Assembly: GCA_944391685.1 (NCBI GenBank)
Contig: CALXUM010000001.1
Location: 1-64,000 of the forward strand
DNA: 64,000 bases
Reading direction: 5' to 3'
DNA from: an uncultured Alphaproteobacteria bacterium
Lineage (GTDB): Bacteria; Pseudomonadota; Alphaproteobacteria; RF32; CAG-239
Positions 26,073 to 34,360 of the stretch are shown here, piece after piece; position 1 is the first letter of the stretch, and each line of letters opens with the position of its first letter. The notes beneath the pieces are model-generated. The model ran no database searches and was not told where the DNA came from. It was given only the letters and a program-made list of their open reading frames with translations. The position numbers and the translations under genes are program-made.

Positions 26073-26939
26073 ATGCGTCAGAAAATGTTGTTTTGTTGTT
26101 TGTCGGCAGTTATGCTCGGTTACATTTCCAGTGTATCGGCACAAGATGTTTATGTCGATTTATCAGTATTAGACAGCCTAGATTCTTCCGTACAAACATA
26201 TTCTCCCTCAGAGCCGTTGTTTCCGGTTTTGCCTCCGCAACCTAAATATAAACAGGCTCCCAAAAAGGTTGTAAAAAAAACAACATCTAAAAAAGAAGAA
26301 CCAATAGTCAAAGTTGAGGTTAAAGAAAAAGTTGAAATTCCTGCTCCGGTAGAAGTAAAAACTCCGGCTGTTGAGCAACATCAACCAATTCCTTACGTTG
26401 AAAGTACGGAACAAGTCGTCGTCGTAGATGTTGAACCGGTTTCTCCACAGGCAAAAGCACAACAACCGATTACATCAGATGCTCAAGCTTCTCAACCAGC
26501 AGAAAAAGTTAATGATGTACAAGCTAAAGCAGATATTATAGCTCCGGCTCCGGTAACACCGGTTACTCAAAGTGAAAACATGCCTGCCTCTAATGAAAAT
26601 GAATTGTTGGTTGATGGTGGCAGCGATAATAATGAACCGGTATTAGAAAGCATAACTTTTAGTGGTGAGGCAGTTGAATTAACCGATGCTCAAAAAGCTC
26701 AAGTGGACAAGGTTATTGCATCATTTAAGGATATTTCACAAAACAAAATAGCCATTTATTCTTACAATCTTGATGATGGGGTTGATTCTTTTAAGAAAAA
26801 ACGTTTAAGCTTAAACCGAGCTTTGGAGGTTCGTAGTTATTTGATGCAAAAAGGTCATAAGAACTTTAGCATAAAGGTATTAAATGTCGATTCTTCTTCA
26901 GATAAAGCCAATACGGTAGAAATAGAAGAATTACAATAA
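26073..26939 (+). CDS. Secreted OmpA-like C-terminal domain protein
   Basis: 288 residues. Signal peptide 1-24 (LLFCC.. to SVSAQ). Residues 30-190 are a Pro/Lys/Val/Glu-rich, probably extended linker (KQAPKKVVKKTTSKKEEP). The last 95 residues resemble the OmpA/MotB peptidoglycan-binding fold: LTDAQKAQVDKVIASF, then KKKRLSLNRALEVRSYLMQK, matching the R-x-x-x-V-x-x-Y/F-L pattern. The conserved aspartate before the R-x-x-x-V helix is not clear, so peptidoglycan binding is uncertain. Probably an envelope anchor; it could be lipid-free periplasmic. Confidence 0.7.
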   Translation: MRQKMLFCCLSAVMLGYISSVSAQDVYVDLSVLDSLDSSVQTYSPSEPLFPVLPPQPKYKQAPKKVVKKTTSKKEEPIVKVEVKEKVEIPAPVEVKTPAVEQHQPIPYVESTEQVVVVDVEPVSPQAKAQQPITSDAQASQPAEKVNDVQAKADIIAPAPVTPVTQSENMPASNENELLVDGGSDNNEPVLESITFSGEAVELTDAQKAQVDKVIASFKDISQNKIAIYSYNLDDGVDSFKKKRLSLNRALEVRSYLMQKGHKNFSIKVLNVDSSSDKANTVEIEELQ

Positions 26940-27038
26940 AAATTAAAAAAATATTTAAATAATGCTTGCGTTATTAAAATGACTAATGTATAAGAGCATA
27001 AAAATTATGCGTTAATGAAAGTTTTCAGGAGTTTAGAA

Positions 27039-27269
27039 ATGAAAAAAGGAATTCATCCCGACTATCATGAAATTACTTATGTAATGACAGACGGAGAGAA
27101 ATTAAAAGTCCGCTCTACCTTAGGTAAAGCCGGTGATGTTATTAATTTGGAAGTAGATCCCAAATCTCATCCGGTATGGACAGGTGTTCGTCGTTTGGTA
27201 GATACTGGTGGACAATTATCTAAGTTTAAAAATAAATTTGGTGCTTTTGGTATTAAGACCGAAAACTAG
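27039..27269 (+). CDS. rpmE: Ribosomal protein bL31
   Basis: 76 residues from ATG 27039 (MKKGIHPDYHEITYVMTDG), with CAGGAG upstream; the in-frame ATG at 27015 is rejected. Conserved core: VDPKSHPVWTGVRRLVDTGG, then LSKFKNKFGAFG. It lacks the CxxC zinc residues, as alphaproteobacterial bL31 does. Large-subunit protein at the subunit bridge. Confidence 0.97.
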   Translation: MKKGIHPDYHEITYVMTDGEKLKVRSTLGKAGDVINLEVDPKSHPVWTGVRRLVDTGGQLSKFKNKFGAFGIKTEN

Positions 27270-27300
27270 TTTTTATAAGTAATAACTTACTATTTATTAA

Positions 27301-27337
27301 CCTACGCTTGATATGCTATTCTAGCGTAGGTTTTTTT
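27301..27337 (+). terminator. Terminator after rpmE
   Basis: CCTACGCT pairs with AGCGTAGG around a 14-base loop, followed by seven T. Confidence 0.9.
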
Positions 27338-27361
27338 ATAGATAAACAAGGTCTTGTTTAG

Positions 27362-28945
27362 ATGATAAAGATTACACATTATGAAGTTTATACAGATACC
27401 GGCAGTGGTTGGCAATTAGAGGACAGATTTTCTTCGGATCAAAGGCAGGAAGCCTTCAATCTGGCCAAAGAATATGAAGAAGAAAAGAAAAAAGTAAAAA
27501 TCATCAAAGAAATATTTGATGTACAGGATAATTCATATCAAGAAAGTGTTGAATATGTAAGTAATTTAAATAAAAAACGCAAACAAAACAAAAAAAGTAA
27601 TAGTAAGTTTTTGAGTGGAGAGGATTATGATGGAAATGATAAGATTCATATAACCGAATCCATAAAAACTCAAAATACTGTTATTGGTGCTATTATTAAA
27701 CTTGTCTCACTAATTGTTATAAGTTTAGTTTTTGCTAATTTATTTGTCAGCTTACTTTTCCCTCTGTTAGAAATTTTTGTTCAAGAAGAAAACAGTCGTT
27801 CGGTATTATTTGGGGTCTTCTTTGTTGTTTTTCTGGCAATGTCAATACCGCTTTTATTAAAAAGTGTCCCATGGTATGTATTTATGGGAAATCGCAATAT
27901 AACCAAAGCGGTAGAAGAGAAAAAATTTTATGACAAAGCCGAAGATTTAGTCAGATTTTATAATCTAAATGATAATGTAGAACCAATAATGACACCGGCA
28001 TATCCGGAAGCCCCGCTTGAATACAAGCAATATGTAATTTCATTTTTAAGCGAGTTGTTATCAAATATTCAATCACAAACCACCTTACAAAACAGTTATT
28101 CCCGTTTAGGTATAAAATTGTTAGTTTATGGAGGTTGCTTAGAGTTAGCTCGCTACAGTGGGTTGAGTATTTCTGAGGCAAATTCAATTTTATATGATTC
28201 ATTTAAAATTATTGATGGTGACAAAGCTGATTTAGAGGCATTTTATGAAGCTAAAAGAACTTATAAAGATAATAAAATCGCCATATTTTTGACCGGAGTA
28301 GGAGCTTATTTAATGGCTCATATTATAGAAGGTCGTCCTATGCCTGTTAGCCTACTTAATATTACTTTTAACAAATGGGAAAAACAAAATAGCAATCCTG
28401 ACGAAATTGAAGAAGAAAGAGAGACAGAAGAGCCTATTCCTTCAGAAGATATAATTCACTCTTCTTTAGTCAGTATAAAAAGTGATTTAAAATTTATGGA
28501 TACTTCCGTTCCCAATAAAGAAGAAGTTGCATCCAAAACCAGTGGAGATATTCGTAACATTATATTTAACCTATTAAATAAATATCAGGGAGAGGATACA
28601 ATAGAAGCAGACGGCATAACCAGTGTCAGATTTCGCAAGCTAAACAATGCTGTAAAATTTGCTCTGGAGTGTTTGAAAGATATCTCGACATATCAAGAAG
28701 AGACCAACAATGAAAACCTAATGTTACGTAATTGTTGTGCCATAACTTCATATGATTCTAAAAGCATGCCTAATTTGAGTAATTTTTTATCTGATATGTT
28801 TGAACATATCTATAACAATGAAATAGTTGTAACCAAAAAAATAGCCGATTATTTGGCAGAAAAAGATTATAAGCTTGATTTTTTAGGAGAAAAGAGCTTT
28901 CCGCATATGGAAAGTTCGGAAGAACTTTATAAACTAATTGATTGA
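27362..28945 (+). CDS. Membrane protein with degenerate class III cyclase-like domain
   Basis: 527 residues. The N-terminal 65 residues (YEVYTDTGSGWQLEDRFSSD, then KVKIIKEIFD) match a small domain common in alphaproteobacterial proteins. Two membrane helices lie at about 103-131 and 144-168. The C-terminal 150 residues have the outline of an adenylate-cyclase homology domain: EADGITSVRFRKLNNAVKFA, then NEIVVTKKIADYLAEKDYKL and DFLGEKSF.. to ELYKLID, which mimics the end of such domains. The catalytic metal aspartates and the transition-state Arg are not evident, so it is probably a sensor or pseudo-cyclase. ATG start follows a weak site. The cyclase resemblance is my reading, unverified. Confidence 0.5.
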   Translation: MIKITHYEVYTDTGSGWQLEDRFSSDQRQEAFNLAKEYEEEKKKVKIIKEIFDVQDNSYQESVEYVSNLNKKRKQNKKSNSKFLSGEDYDGNDKIHITESIKTQNTVIGAIIKLVSLIVISLVFANLFVSLLFPLLEIFVQEENSRSVLFGVFFVVFLAMSIPLLLKSVPWYVFMGNRNITKAVEEKKFYDKAEDLVRFYNLNDNVEPIMTPAYPEAPLEYKQYVISFLSELLSNIQSQTTLQNSYSRLGIKLLVYGGCLELARYSGLSISEANSILYDSFKIIDGDKADLEAFYEAKRTYKDNKIAIFLTGVGAYLMAHIIEGRPMPVSLLNITFNKWEKQNSNPDEIEEERETEEPIPSEDIIHSSLVSIKSDLKFMDTSVPNKEEVASKTSGDIRNIIFNLLNKYQGEDTIEADGITSVRFRKLNNAVKFALECLKDISTYQEETNNENLMLRNCCAITSYDSKSMPNLSNFLSDMFEHIYNNEIVVTKKIADYLAEKDYKLDFLGEKSFPHMESSEELYKLID

Positions 28946-29017
28946 TTATTTTATAAAAAAGGTTGTTTTAATCCAAAGGATATGATATACTTATAAAGTG
29001 TGAAAAGGGAGGAAATC

Positions 29018-29857
29018 ATGTCCAGTATAGATAGCCTTAAAAGCTCAAGTATAGGAGAAACCACAGCTAAAGCTTGGGAAAAAACGGTTACCGACGTCAA
29101 TGATATTGATGAAAGCCTTGCCAATGCACGAGATTTAGGACAAACACGCTTGAACTATTCTCGCCTTACTGCCATTGGTCAGCTTTCTGGCTATGATAGT
29201 GTTGATATTTATAAAACTACGGTTGTCAGTCAACGTGGAAAATTAGCTATTTCCTTAAGAAACGCAAGTGGCAGTGATGAAAAAGTTTTAGATTTATCAA
29301 AATATGAAACCTATTTGAATGAACTAAAAAAACAAACAGATCCTGAGGGGTATGCTAAAGAGCAGGAAGAAAAACAAAAAGAACTTGAAAATCAAAATTC
29401 ACTTGATTTAACTGCTCCAGGTATGAAAATAGAAGTTTATACCATCAATAAACAAGGGAAACAAGTTTTAATAGGTGATAGTTCAGCTGAAAAAGGAACT
29501 AAAACCAGAGATGATCTAGAGCAAATGCTCTCTGGTGAGTATATGGCTTCACAAGGTGAATATTATATTAAAGTTAGTCGTTCAGATGAAATAAGTAGTA
29601 CTGAAGAAATTCCTTATGCACTCCAAATCAGAATGGGTGATACTTTTAAGCATGATTATATTGCAACAGAGGCAGCATCTAGCGATACCAAGAATAAAAC
29701 CACCAGTAAAATTCCTTCGACCAGTAATAATGGCTTACTTTCAAGCGTCAATGCTTTAGAAATTCAAGCTACTCGTTATCAAGCCACGGCTCAAATGCTT
29801 GAAATCGGATATTTAAACATGGCAGATATTTATAATAAAAATAATAAATTGTTTTAA
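29018..29857 (+). CDS. Unrecognised protein with amphipathic C-terminus
   Basis: 279 residues from ATG 29018 (MSSIDSLKSSSIGETTAKAW), directly after GGGAGG. No signal peptide or membrane helix. Residues 110-135 are Lys/Glu-rich and helical. Residues 145-210 look beta-rich (MKIEVYTINKQGKQVLIGDS, GEYYIKVSR). The last 45 (LLSSVNALEIQATRYQATAQ, then MLEIGYLNMADIY) form an amphipathic helix of the kind that ends axial flagellar proteins. This, and the Ser/Thr-rich start without a signal peptide, would suit a substrate of the flagellar export system, but I recognise no family. A possible sigma-70 promoter (TTGTTT, 17 bases, TATACT) precedes it. Confidence 0.6.
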   Translation: MSSIDSLKSSSIGETTAKAWEKTVTDVNDIDESLANARDLGQTRLNYSRLTAIGQLSGYDSVDIYKTTVVSQRGKLAISLRNASGSDEKVLDLSKYETYLNELKKQTDPEGYAKEQEEKQKELENQNSLDLTAPGMKIEVYTINKQGKQVLIGDSSAEKGTKTRDDLEQMLSGEYMASQGEYYIKVSRSDEISSTEEIPYALQIRMGDTFKHDYIATEAASSDTKNKTTSKIPSTSNNGLLSSVNALEIQATRYQATAQMLEIGYLNMADIYNKNNKLF

Positions 29858-29898
29858 TTTGTTCTCCTCATATAAAAAACTCTTGTATATTATGCAAA

Positions 29899-29930
29899 GA
29901 AAAACTATCCTAAGGGTAGTTTTTCTTTTT
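29899..29930 (+). terminator. Terminator before the TrcR gene
   Basis: GAAAAACTATCC pairs with GGGTAGTTTTTC (one mismatch), followed by a T-rich tract. It separates the unknown gene at 29018 from the regulator. Confidence 0.75.
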
Positions 29931-29955
29931 ATATGATTAAGAAAGGATATATAAT

Positions 29956-30678
29956 ATGACAGCACCTCTCATGCCGCGTGCAACGGCAGTATGGTTGGTT
30001 GAGAACACTACTTTAACTTTCCGTCAGATTTCTGTTTTTTGTGAGCTTCACGAACTTGAAATTCAGGCCATTGCCGATGGCGATGTTTCTGGTAATATTC
30101 GAGGACTTTCTCCCATTGATAACGGCCAGTTGACAATGGAAGAAATTCGCCGTTGTGAAGCTGATAATAAAGCTAATTTGCAAATGAATGTAATGGAACG
30201 TAATGTTAAAGCCCGTAATCTTAAAGCTAAAAAAGTTCTTTCACCATCTCAGCGTCAGGATAAGCCTAATGCCATTGCTTGGTTGATTAAGAATTATCCT
30301 GAACTAAAGGATAGCCAAATTTGCAAACTAATAGGTACTACCAAACCTACAATTGAGGCTATTCGTAACGGAACACATAAAGATATTGCCAATATTCGTC
30401 CTAAAAATGCGGTTACAATCGGTTTATGTTCAGAACAAGATATAGAAAAAGCCCTGTTAGCTGCTCAACCAAAGCCTGAAAAGCCTGCTAAAGTTAAAAA
30501 AGCCAAGAAAGCTCCGGCTAAGAAGGCAGTCGCTAAGAAAGCTCCTACCAAGAAAGCTCCGGCTAAGAAGGTAGCCGCCAAGAAGGCTCCGGCTAAGAAG
30601 GCAGCCGCTAAGAAGGCTCCGGCTAAGAAGGCAGCCGCTAAGAAAGCTCCGGCTAAGAAAGCAGCCGCTAAGAAATAA
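29956..30678 (+). CDS. trcR: TrcR (DUF1013) cell-cycle regulator with histone-H1-like tail
   Basis: 240 residues. The first 165 are the DUF1013/TrcR domain, an alphaproteobacterial transcription regulator: [20 protein letters not shown], then [19 protein letters not shown], and a helix-turn-helix-like [20 protein letters not shown]. From about residue 178 to the end the protein is a Lys/Ala/Pro tail of period-ten repeats ([10 protein letters not shown]), like eukaryotic histone H1 or bacterial H1-like proteins. The tail is encoded by near-perfect 30-base repeats (about 30505-30675). The usual family protein ends soon after the conserved domain with at most a short basic end. The tail likely adds sequence-independent DNA binding. 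Confidence 0.92.
   Translation: MTAPLMPRATAVWLVENTTLTFRQISVFCELHELEIQAIADGDVSGNIRGLSPIDNGQLTMEEIRRCEADNKANLQMNVMERNVKARNLKAKKVLSPSQRQDKPNAIAWLIKNYPELKDSQICKLIGTTKPTIEAIRNGTHKDIANIRPKNAVTIGLCSEQDIEKALLAAQPKPEKPAKVKKAKKAPAKKAVAKKAPTKKAPAKKVAAKKAPAKKAAAKKAPAKKAAAKKAPAKKAAAKK
30505..30675 (+). repeat. Tandem 30-base repeats encoding the basic tail
   Basis: The unit is about 30 bases (coding [10 protein letters not shown]), repeated about five times with small changes; the last three units are almost identical at the DNA level. It is prone to expansion or contraction by whole codons. Confidence 0.9.
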
Positions 30679-30686
30679 AACTTTTA

Positions 30687-30713
30687 AAGGCCCCTCTGGT
30701 GAGGGGCTTTTTT
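30687..30713 (+). terminator. Terminator after the TrcR gene
   Basis: AAGGCCCCTC pairs with GAGGGGCTTT over a TGGT loop, followed by T residues. Confidence 0.92.
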
Positions 30714-30840
30714 CTACCCCTTGTAATCCTTTATGTATCAACGGCTTGCCGAGATTTTTCTGTGGAAAAGTTTTTCCTGTTTGTTGTTCTTTGTTCGGTA
30801 GATCATATATTCTAAAACAAAGTTAACAAAAGGGATAATC

Positions 30841-32529
30841 ATGGATAAAGTAAGCCTGACTGCAAGCATGAGGAGCAATTTACTGAGCCTGCAGAATATC
30901 AGCAGACAGGTTGATTCTACTCAGAACAGATTGTCCACCGGTAAAAAGGTCAATTCGGCAATCGATAATCCTTCCTCTTATTACACCGCCCGCAGCTTAA
31001 GCAATCGTGCCAGCGACTTGGGTGCTTTGCTTGACAGTATGGGACAGGCGGTATCGACAATCAAGGCGGCGACCACGTCCTTGGAAACGGCGGCGGATTT
31101 TCTCGAACAAGCCTCTGCTGTCGCTACACAGGCGCTGGAAAGCGGCGGCGTAGCCGGTGCAACGCCGGACGATCCGATATACATTCCGCAGCCGAGCGGC
31201 ATTAGCGATGACGCGGCCATTCGCGACACCAGCCTCTTTGACGGTGAAGCGAACACGCAGGCGATGATAGACCAAATCGGCGCTGATGCTCTGGCGGCGA
31301 CGGCGGCTAATCAGTTTTATGCCCCTGGCACCTCTAAAAATGATGCTAACTTCGGTCAGGGCACCTGGTATCTTCCCGCCATCGGCGAGTTGATGGAAAT
31401 GTACGGCATTGATGCGGCAAATATGACTGGCGGAAGCGGCACAACAGGAGCAAACGGTGAAAACAAAACAGCCATAAATGACGCGCTCACAACCTTAAAA
31501 GGTTTAGGAGTTGATTGTGCAGCTTTAGCGAATGGATATTATTGGTCTTCTTCTGAGTATAACAGTAACGACTCATGGTCGCTCAATATGAATAGTGGAG
31601 CCCGGGATAGCACCTTTAAGCGCGGCTACAACTACGTCAGGTGTTTCCAGCTTTTAGAAAATAAATTTAATCCGAAAGATGTTGCTTCGGCACCGCAAAT
31701 CGGCGACGTGATGTACTCGGATTTAAGCTATGGTTCAGCCGATGATTATGACGGCAGCAAAACTGCGGTCGGAATTGTCACCTGGGTCTCGGAGGACGGC
31801 AAATCCGCTAAAATCGTCAACCTCAAAGATTTAAGATTTAGTTCTAGTAATACGGTCGGCAACTTCAATCCCGACGATCCGTATAACAGCAGTTCTAGCC
31901 ATACTCAACACACCACCAGCGCCAAATATAATGAGGATGTCACCGGTATAGATAACTATGACAACAACCAGTTCCTAGCCGCCTTTCAGGAAGCCGTGGC
32001 GGAAAGCGCCGGCGAGGCAGCCGCCCTGGCCGACACAACCGATAAAACTTATGACGCTTCTCAATACCAGACAATTCTCAGCCAGTATGATTCATTAATT
32101 AAAGATGCTGGATATAAGGGAGTAAATTTGCTGCAAGAACAAGATTTGAAAGTAACCTTTAATGAGGGTAGGACGGCATGGCTTGACGTTTTGGGAAAAG
32201 ATGCCTCATCAGCCGCACTCGGGTTAACCACCTTAGAGTGGAATTCTAAAGCAGATGTGGAAAAATCAATTGAAGAATTAACCAATGCCATGAATCAAAT
32301 CCGCTCCATGTCATCAGAGTTGGGAAGTTATTATAACATTGTTTTATCTCGTCAAGATTTTACCGAGAACTTGATAAATGTATTGGAAGAAGGGGCAGAT
32401 AAATTAACCTTAGCGGATATGAACGAAGAGAGCGCCAATATGCTGGCTTTGCAAACCAGACAACAGCTGGCAACCAATTCCCTCTCGCTCGCCTCCCAGG
32501 CCGCCCAATCGATTCTAAGACTGTTCTAG
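30841..32529 (+). CDS. Flagellin with DUF1566/C-type-lectin-like insert
   Basis: 562-residue flagellin. The N-terminal 100 residues (SLTASMRSNLLSLQNISRQV, LSTGKKVNSAIDNPSSYYTA) and C-terminal 150 (ADMNEESANMLALQTRQQLA) match the two flagellins at 1-2347. Between them (about residues 105-400) is a foreign module. At 165-275 it has the DUF1566/Fib_succ_major signatures GQGTWYLPAIGELMEMYG, NGYYWSSSEYNS and NYVRCFQLLE, a C-type-lectin-like fold. At 280-335 it has the associated stretch IGDVMYSDLSYG, then KTAVGIVTWVSEDGKSAKIV. The DNA is mosaic: GC-rich at both ends and around 31000-31430 and 31680-32040, AT-rich elsewhere. The ATG follows AAAGGGATAATC. Exported through the flagellar channel, the insert would be displayed on the filament surface. 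Confidence 0.9.
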   Translation: MDKVSLTASMRSNLLSLQNISRQVDSTQNRLSTGKKVNSAIDNPSSYYTARSLSNRASDLGALLDSMGQAVSTIKAATTSLETAADFLEQASAVATQALESGGVAGATPDDPIYIPQPSGISDDAAIRDTSLFDGEANTQAMIDQIGADALAATAANQFYAPGTSKNDANFGQGTWYLPAIGELMEMYGIDAANMTGGSGTTGANGENKTAINDALTTLKGLGVDCAALANGYYWSSSEYNSNDSWSLNMNSGARDSTFKRGYNYVRCFQLLENKFNPKDVASAPQIGDVMYSDLSYGSADDYDGSKTAVGIVTWVSEDGKSAKIVNLKDLRFSSSNTVGNFNPDDPYNSSSSHTQHTTSAKYNEDVTGIDNYDNNQFLAAFQEAVAESAGEAAALADTTDKTYDASQYQTILSQYDSLIKDAGYKGVNLLQEQDLKVTFNEGRTAWLDVLGKDASSAALGLTTLEWNSKADVEKSIEELTNAMNQIRSMSSELGSYYNIVLSRQDFTENLINVLEEGADKLTLADMNEESANMLALQTRQQLATNSLSLASQAAQSILRLF

Positions 32530-32596
32530 CGAAACGAACTTTGTGAGTTGAGCCTTTACGCCTCCGGGCGCTTGCCCGGCCTCACCAGCTTCGGTG

Positions 32597-34330
32597 TTAG
32601 TAGGAGGCTTCAATAATACGATTGCGACGCAATTCGTCAAGTTCGGGGTTGGCGGGTAGGTTGAGCTGAGGAGCAATAGCGGTAATAATTTTAGATGCTG
32701 TCGGCACGGTATTCCAGCCGGAGGTAACAAATCCCCAAGTTTCTTTAAGAGCCTTTGGCTCATCAAGCATAACGATTAAGCTATATTTGGGGTCAGATAT
32801 CGGAAAAGCCGAAACAAAGGTTGTACGCACTTTTTTATCAACATATTTGCCACGTTCTGAGAGTTTATTGGCAGTTCCTGTCTTTCCGCCGACTTCGTAC
32901 CCTTTAACATTGGCACGCTTGCCTGATCCGTCAGTTACAACCAAACGCATTAATTTACGCATTGCTTTAGATGTATTATAAGAAATAATCCGATGTCCTT
33001 CTTTGGTCTTTGGGCTGTCTTTTATCAAGGATGGACTGTGATAAATTCCGCCGTTAACCACGGCAGCATATCCGCTGATTACATGCAACGGAGAAACCGC
33101 AACCCCATAACCAAAAGCAACTGTTGCAATTGTGCTTTCGCTCCAACGCTTAGGAATAATGGGTTGCCCTTTTTCTGCCACTTCAATATCTAATTCTTCA
33201 AAAAAGCCTATTTTTTCAAGGAAGTTACGTTGTTCGTTGCCACCGACTTTAAGAGCCATCCTGGCTGACCCGATATTGGAAGAATAAACCAAAATTTCAG
33301 GCACCGATAGCCAACGATTTTCACCACGATAATCTTTAATTACGTTATATTTAAGTTTCAAAGGTTGAGTTGCATCAAAACTGTCAGAAACTTTAACTTT
33401 ACCGCTTTCAAGCGACATTGCGGTATTAAAAATTTTCAAAACCGAACCCGGCTCATAAACTCCTTTGGTCGCCATATTAAATAAGGCTTTTTGATTTTTT
33501 ACGCGGTTTATGTTGGGATCAAAATCTGGCAAAGAAACCATTGCAATGATTTCACCGCTGTTAACATCCATTAAAACGGCTGTGGCTCCCTCGGCATGGA
33601 ATTTTTCCATTCCTTCTTTAAGAATTTCACGAATGGTATCCTGAATTCCGGTGTCAATGGAGAGCATCAAAGGAATATCAGATTGTGTTAAACGCTCGTT
33701 CATGGCTTTTTCTATACCGGAGATTCCCTCATTATCAATGTTTGTAGTGCCTATAATGTGGGCAAAAAGGTTTTTATGAGGATATACGCGTTTTTCTCCG
33801 TCTTCAAACTCAAGTCCTGGAATACCTAGGTAATTTATTTGATATTGTTGGGCAGGGGTTAGGTTGCGTTTCAGATAAACAAAGGTACCTTTGCGACGCA
33901 ACTTTTTAACGGTATCATCAAAATCGAGTTCCGGCAAAACTTTTACGAGTTTACGAGCTGCTTTTTCCGGGTTTAGTACTTTTCGTGGATTGGCATACAG
34001 ATTAACAGTTGGCAAAGATGTTGCTAGAATGGTACCGTTTCTGTCAATAATATCGGCACGACGAATAGGACTTGCGGCAAAAGATTTCTGGCTGCTTTCA
34101 TCTTCTTCACTTAAGTTTGGAATAACACACAAATCAAACAAACGTAGGGCAATTACCAAATAAACCGATGCAAAGGCAACCATTCCTGCCCAAACTCTGT
34201 TTTTACAAATTGAGAGGGGGTCTTTTTCGCAAGAAAAACTTTTAAAAGTTGTACTCTTGTCAAGTTTTATTTCTTCACCCGGAAGATAAAAATTTTCTTT
34301 TCCTTTTTTGGAAAAATACTTCTCCCACAT
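32597..34330 (-). CDS. ftsI: Septal peptidoglycan transpeptidase (PBP3)
   Basis: Cross-links septal peptidoglycan. 577 residues. A membrane helix lies near 50-66 (VAFASVYLVIALRLFDL). The dimerisation domain has RRADIIDRNGTILATSLPTV. The transpeptidase has S-x-x-K in YEPGSVLKIF, S-x-N in YSSNIGSARM and K-T-G in VGGKTGTANK, so all three catalytic motifs are intact. It is third after rsmH and ftsL in the dcw order. The gene normally next (murE) is absent; a flagellin lies there in opposite orientation. Confidence 0.97.
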   Translation of the reverse strand: MWEKYFSKKGKENFYLPGEEIKLDKSTTFKSFSCEKDPLSICKNRVWAGMVAFASVYLVIALRLFDLCVIPNLSEEDESSQKSFAASPIRRADIIDRNGTILATSLPTVNLYANPRKVLNPEKAARKLVKVLPELDFDDTVKKLRRKGTFVYLKRNLTPAQQYQINYLGIPGLEFEDGEKRVYPHKNLFAHIIGTTNIDNEGISGIEKAMNERLTQSDIPLMLSIDTGIQDTIREILKEGMEKFHAEGATAVLMDVNSGEIIAMVSLPDFDPNINRVKNQKALFNMATKGVYEPGSVLKIFNTAMSLESGKVKVSDSFDATQPLKLKYNVIKDYRGENRWLSVPEILVYSSNIGSARMALKVGGNEQRNFLEKIGFFEELDIEVAEKGQPIIPKRWSESTIATVAFGYGVAVSPLHVISGYAAVVNGGIYHSPSLIKDSPKTKEGHRIISYNTSKAMRKLMRLVVTDGSGKRANVKGYEVGGKTGTANKLSERGKYVDKKVRTTFVSAFPISDPKYSLIVMLDEPKALKETWGFVTSGWNTVPTASKIITAIAPQLNLPANPELDELRRNRIIEASY

Positions 34331-34360
34331 AATCCGCTTCTGCCCGTATTCTAAAAGTTT

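Noticed and set aside
30505..30675. Regular 30-base repeats that could be taken for a CRISPR array
   Set aside because: The repeats are in frame, have no spacers, and encode the Lys/Ala/Pro tail of the TrcR homologue.
30457..30741. Minus-strand 94-codon frame rich in Leu/Ser/Gly repeats
   Set aside because: It is the antisense image of the basic-tail repeats and has no ribosome site.
32564..32579. CCGGGC/GCCCGG hairpin as terminator of the third flagellin
   Set aside because: The stem is good but no T tract follows, so I list it only as a hairpin in the ftsI-flagellin gap.
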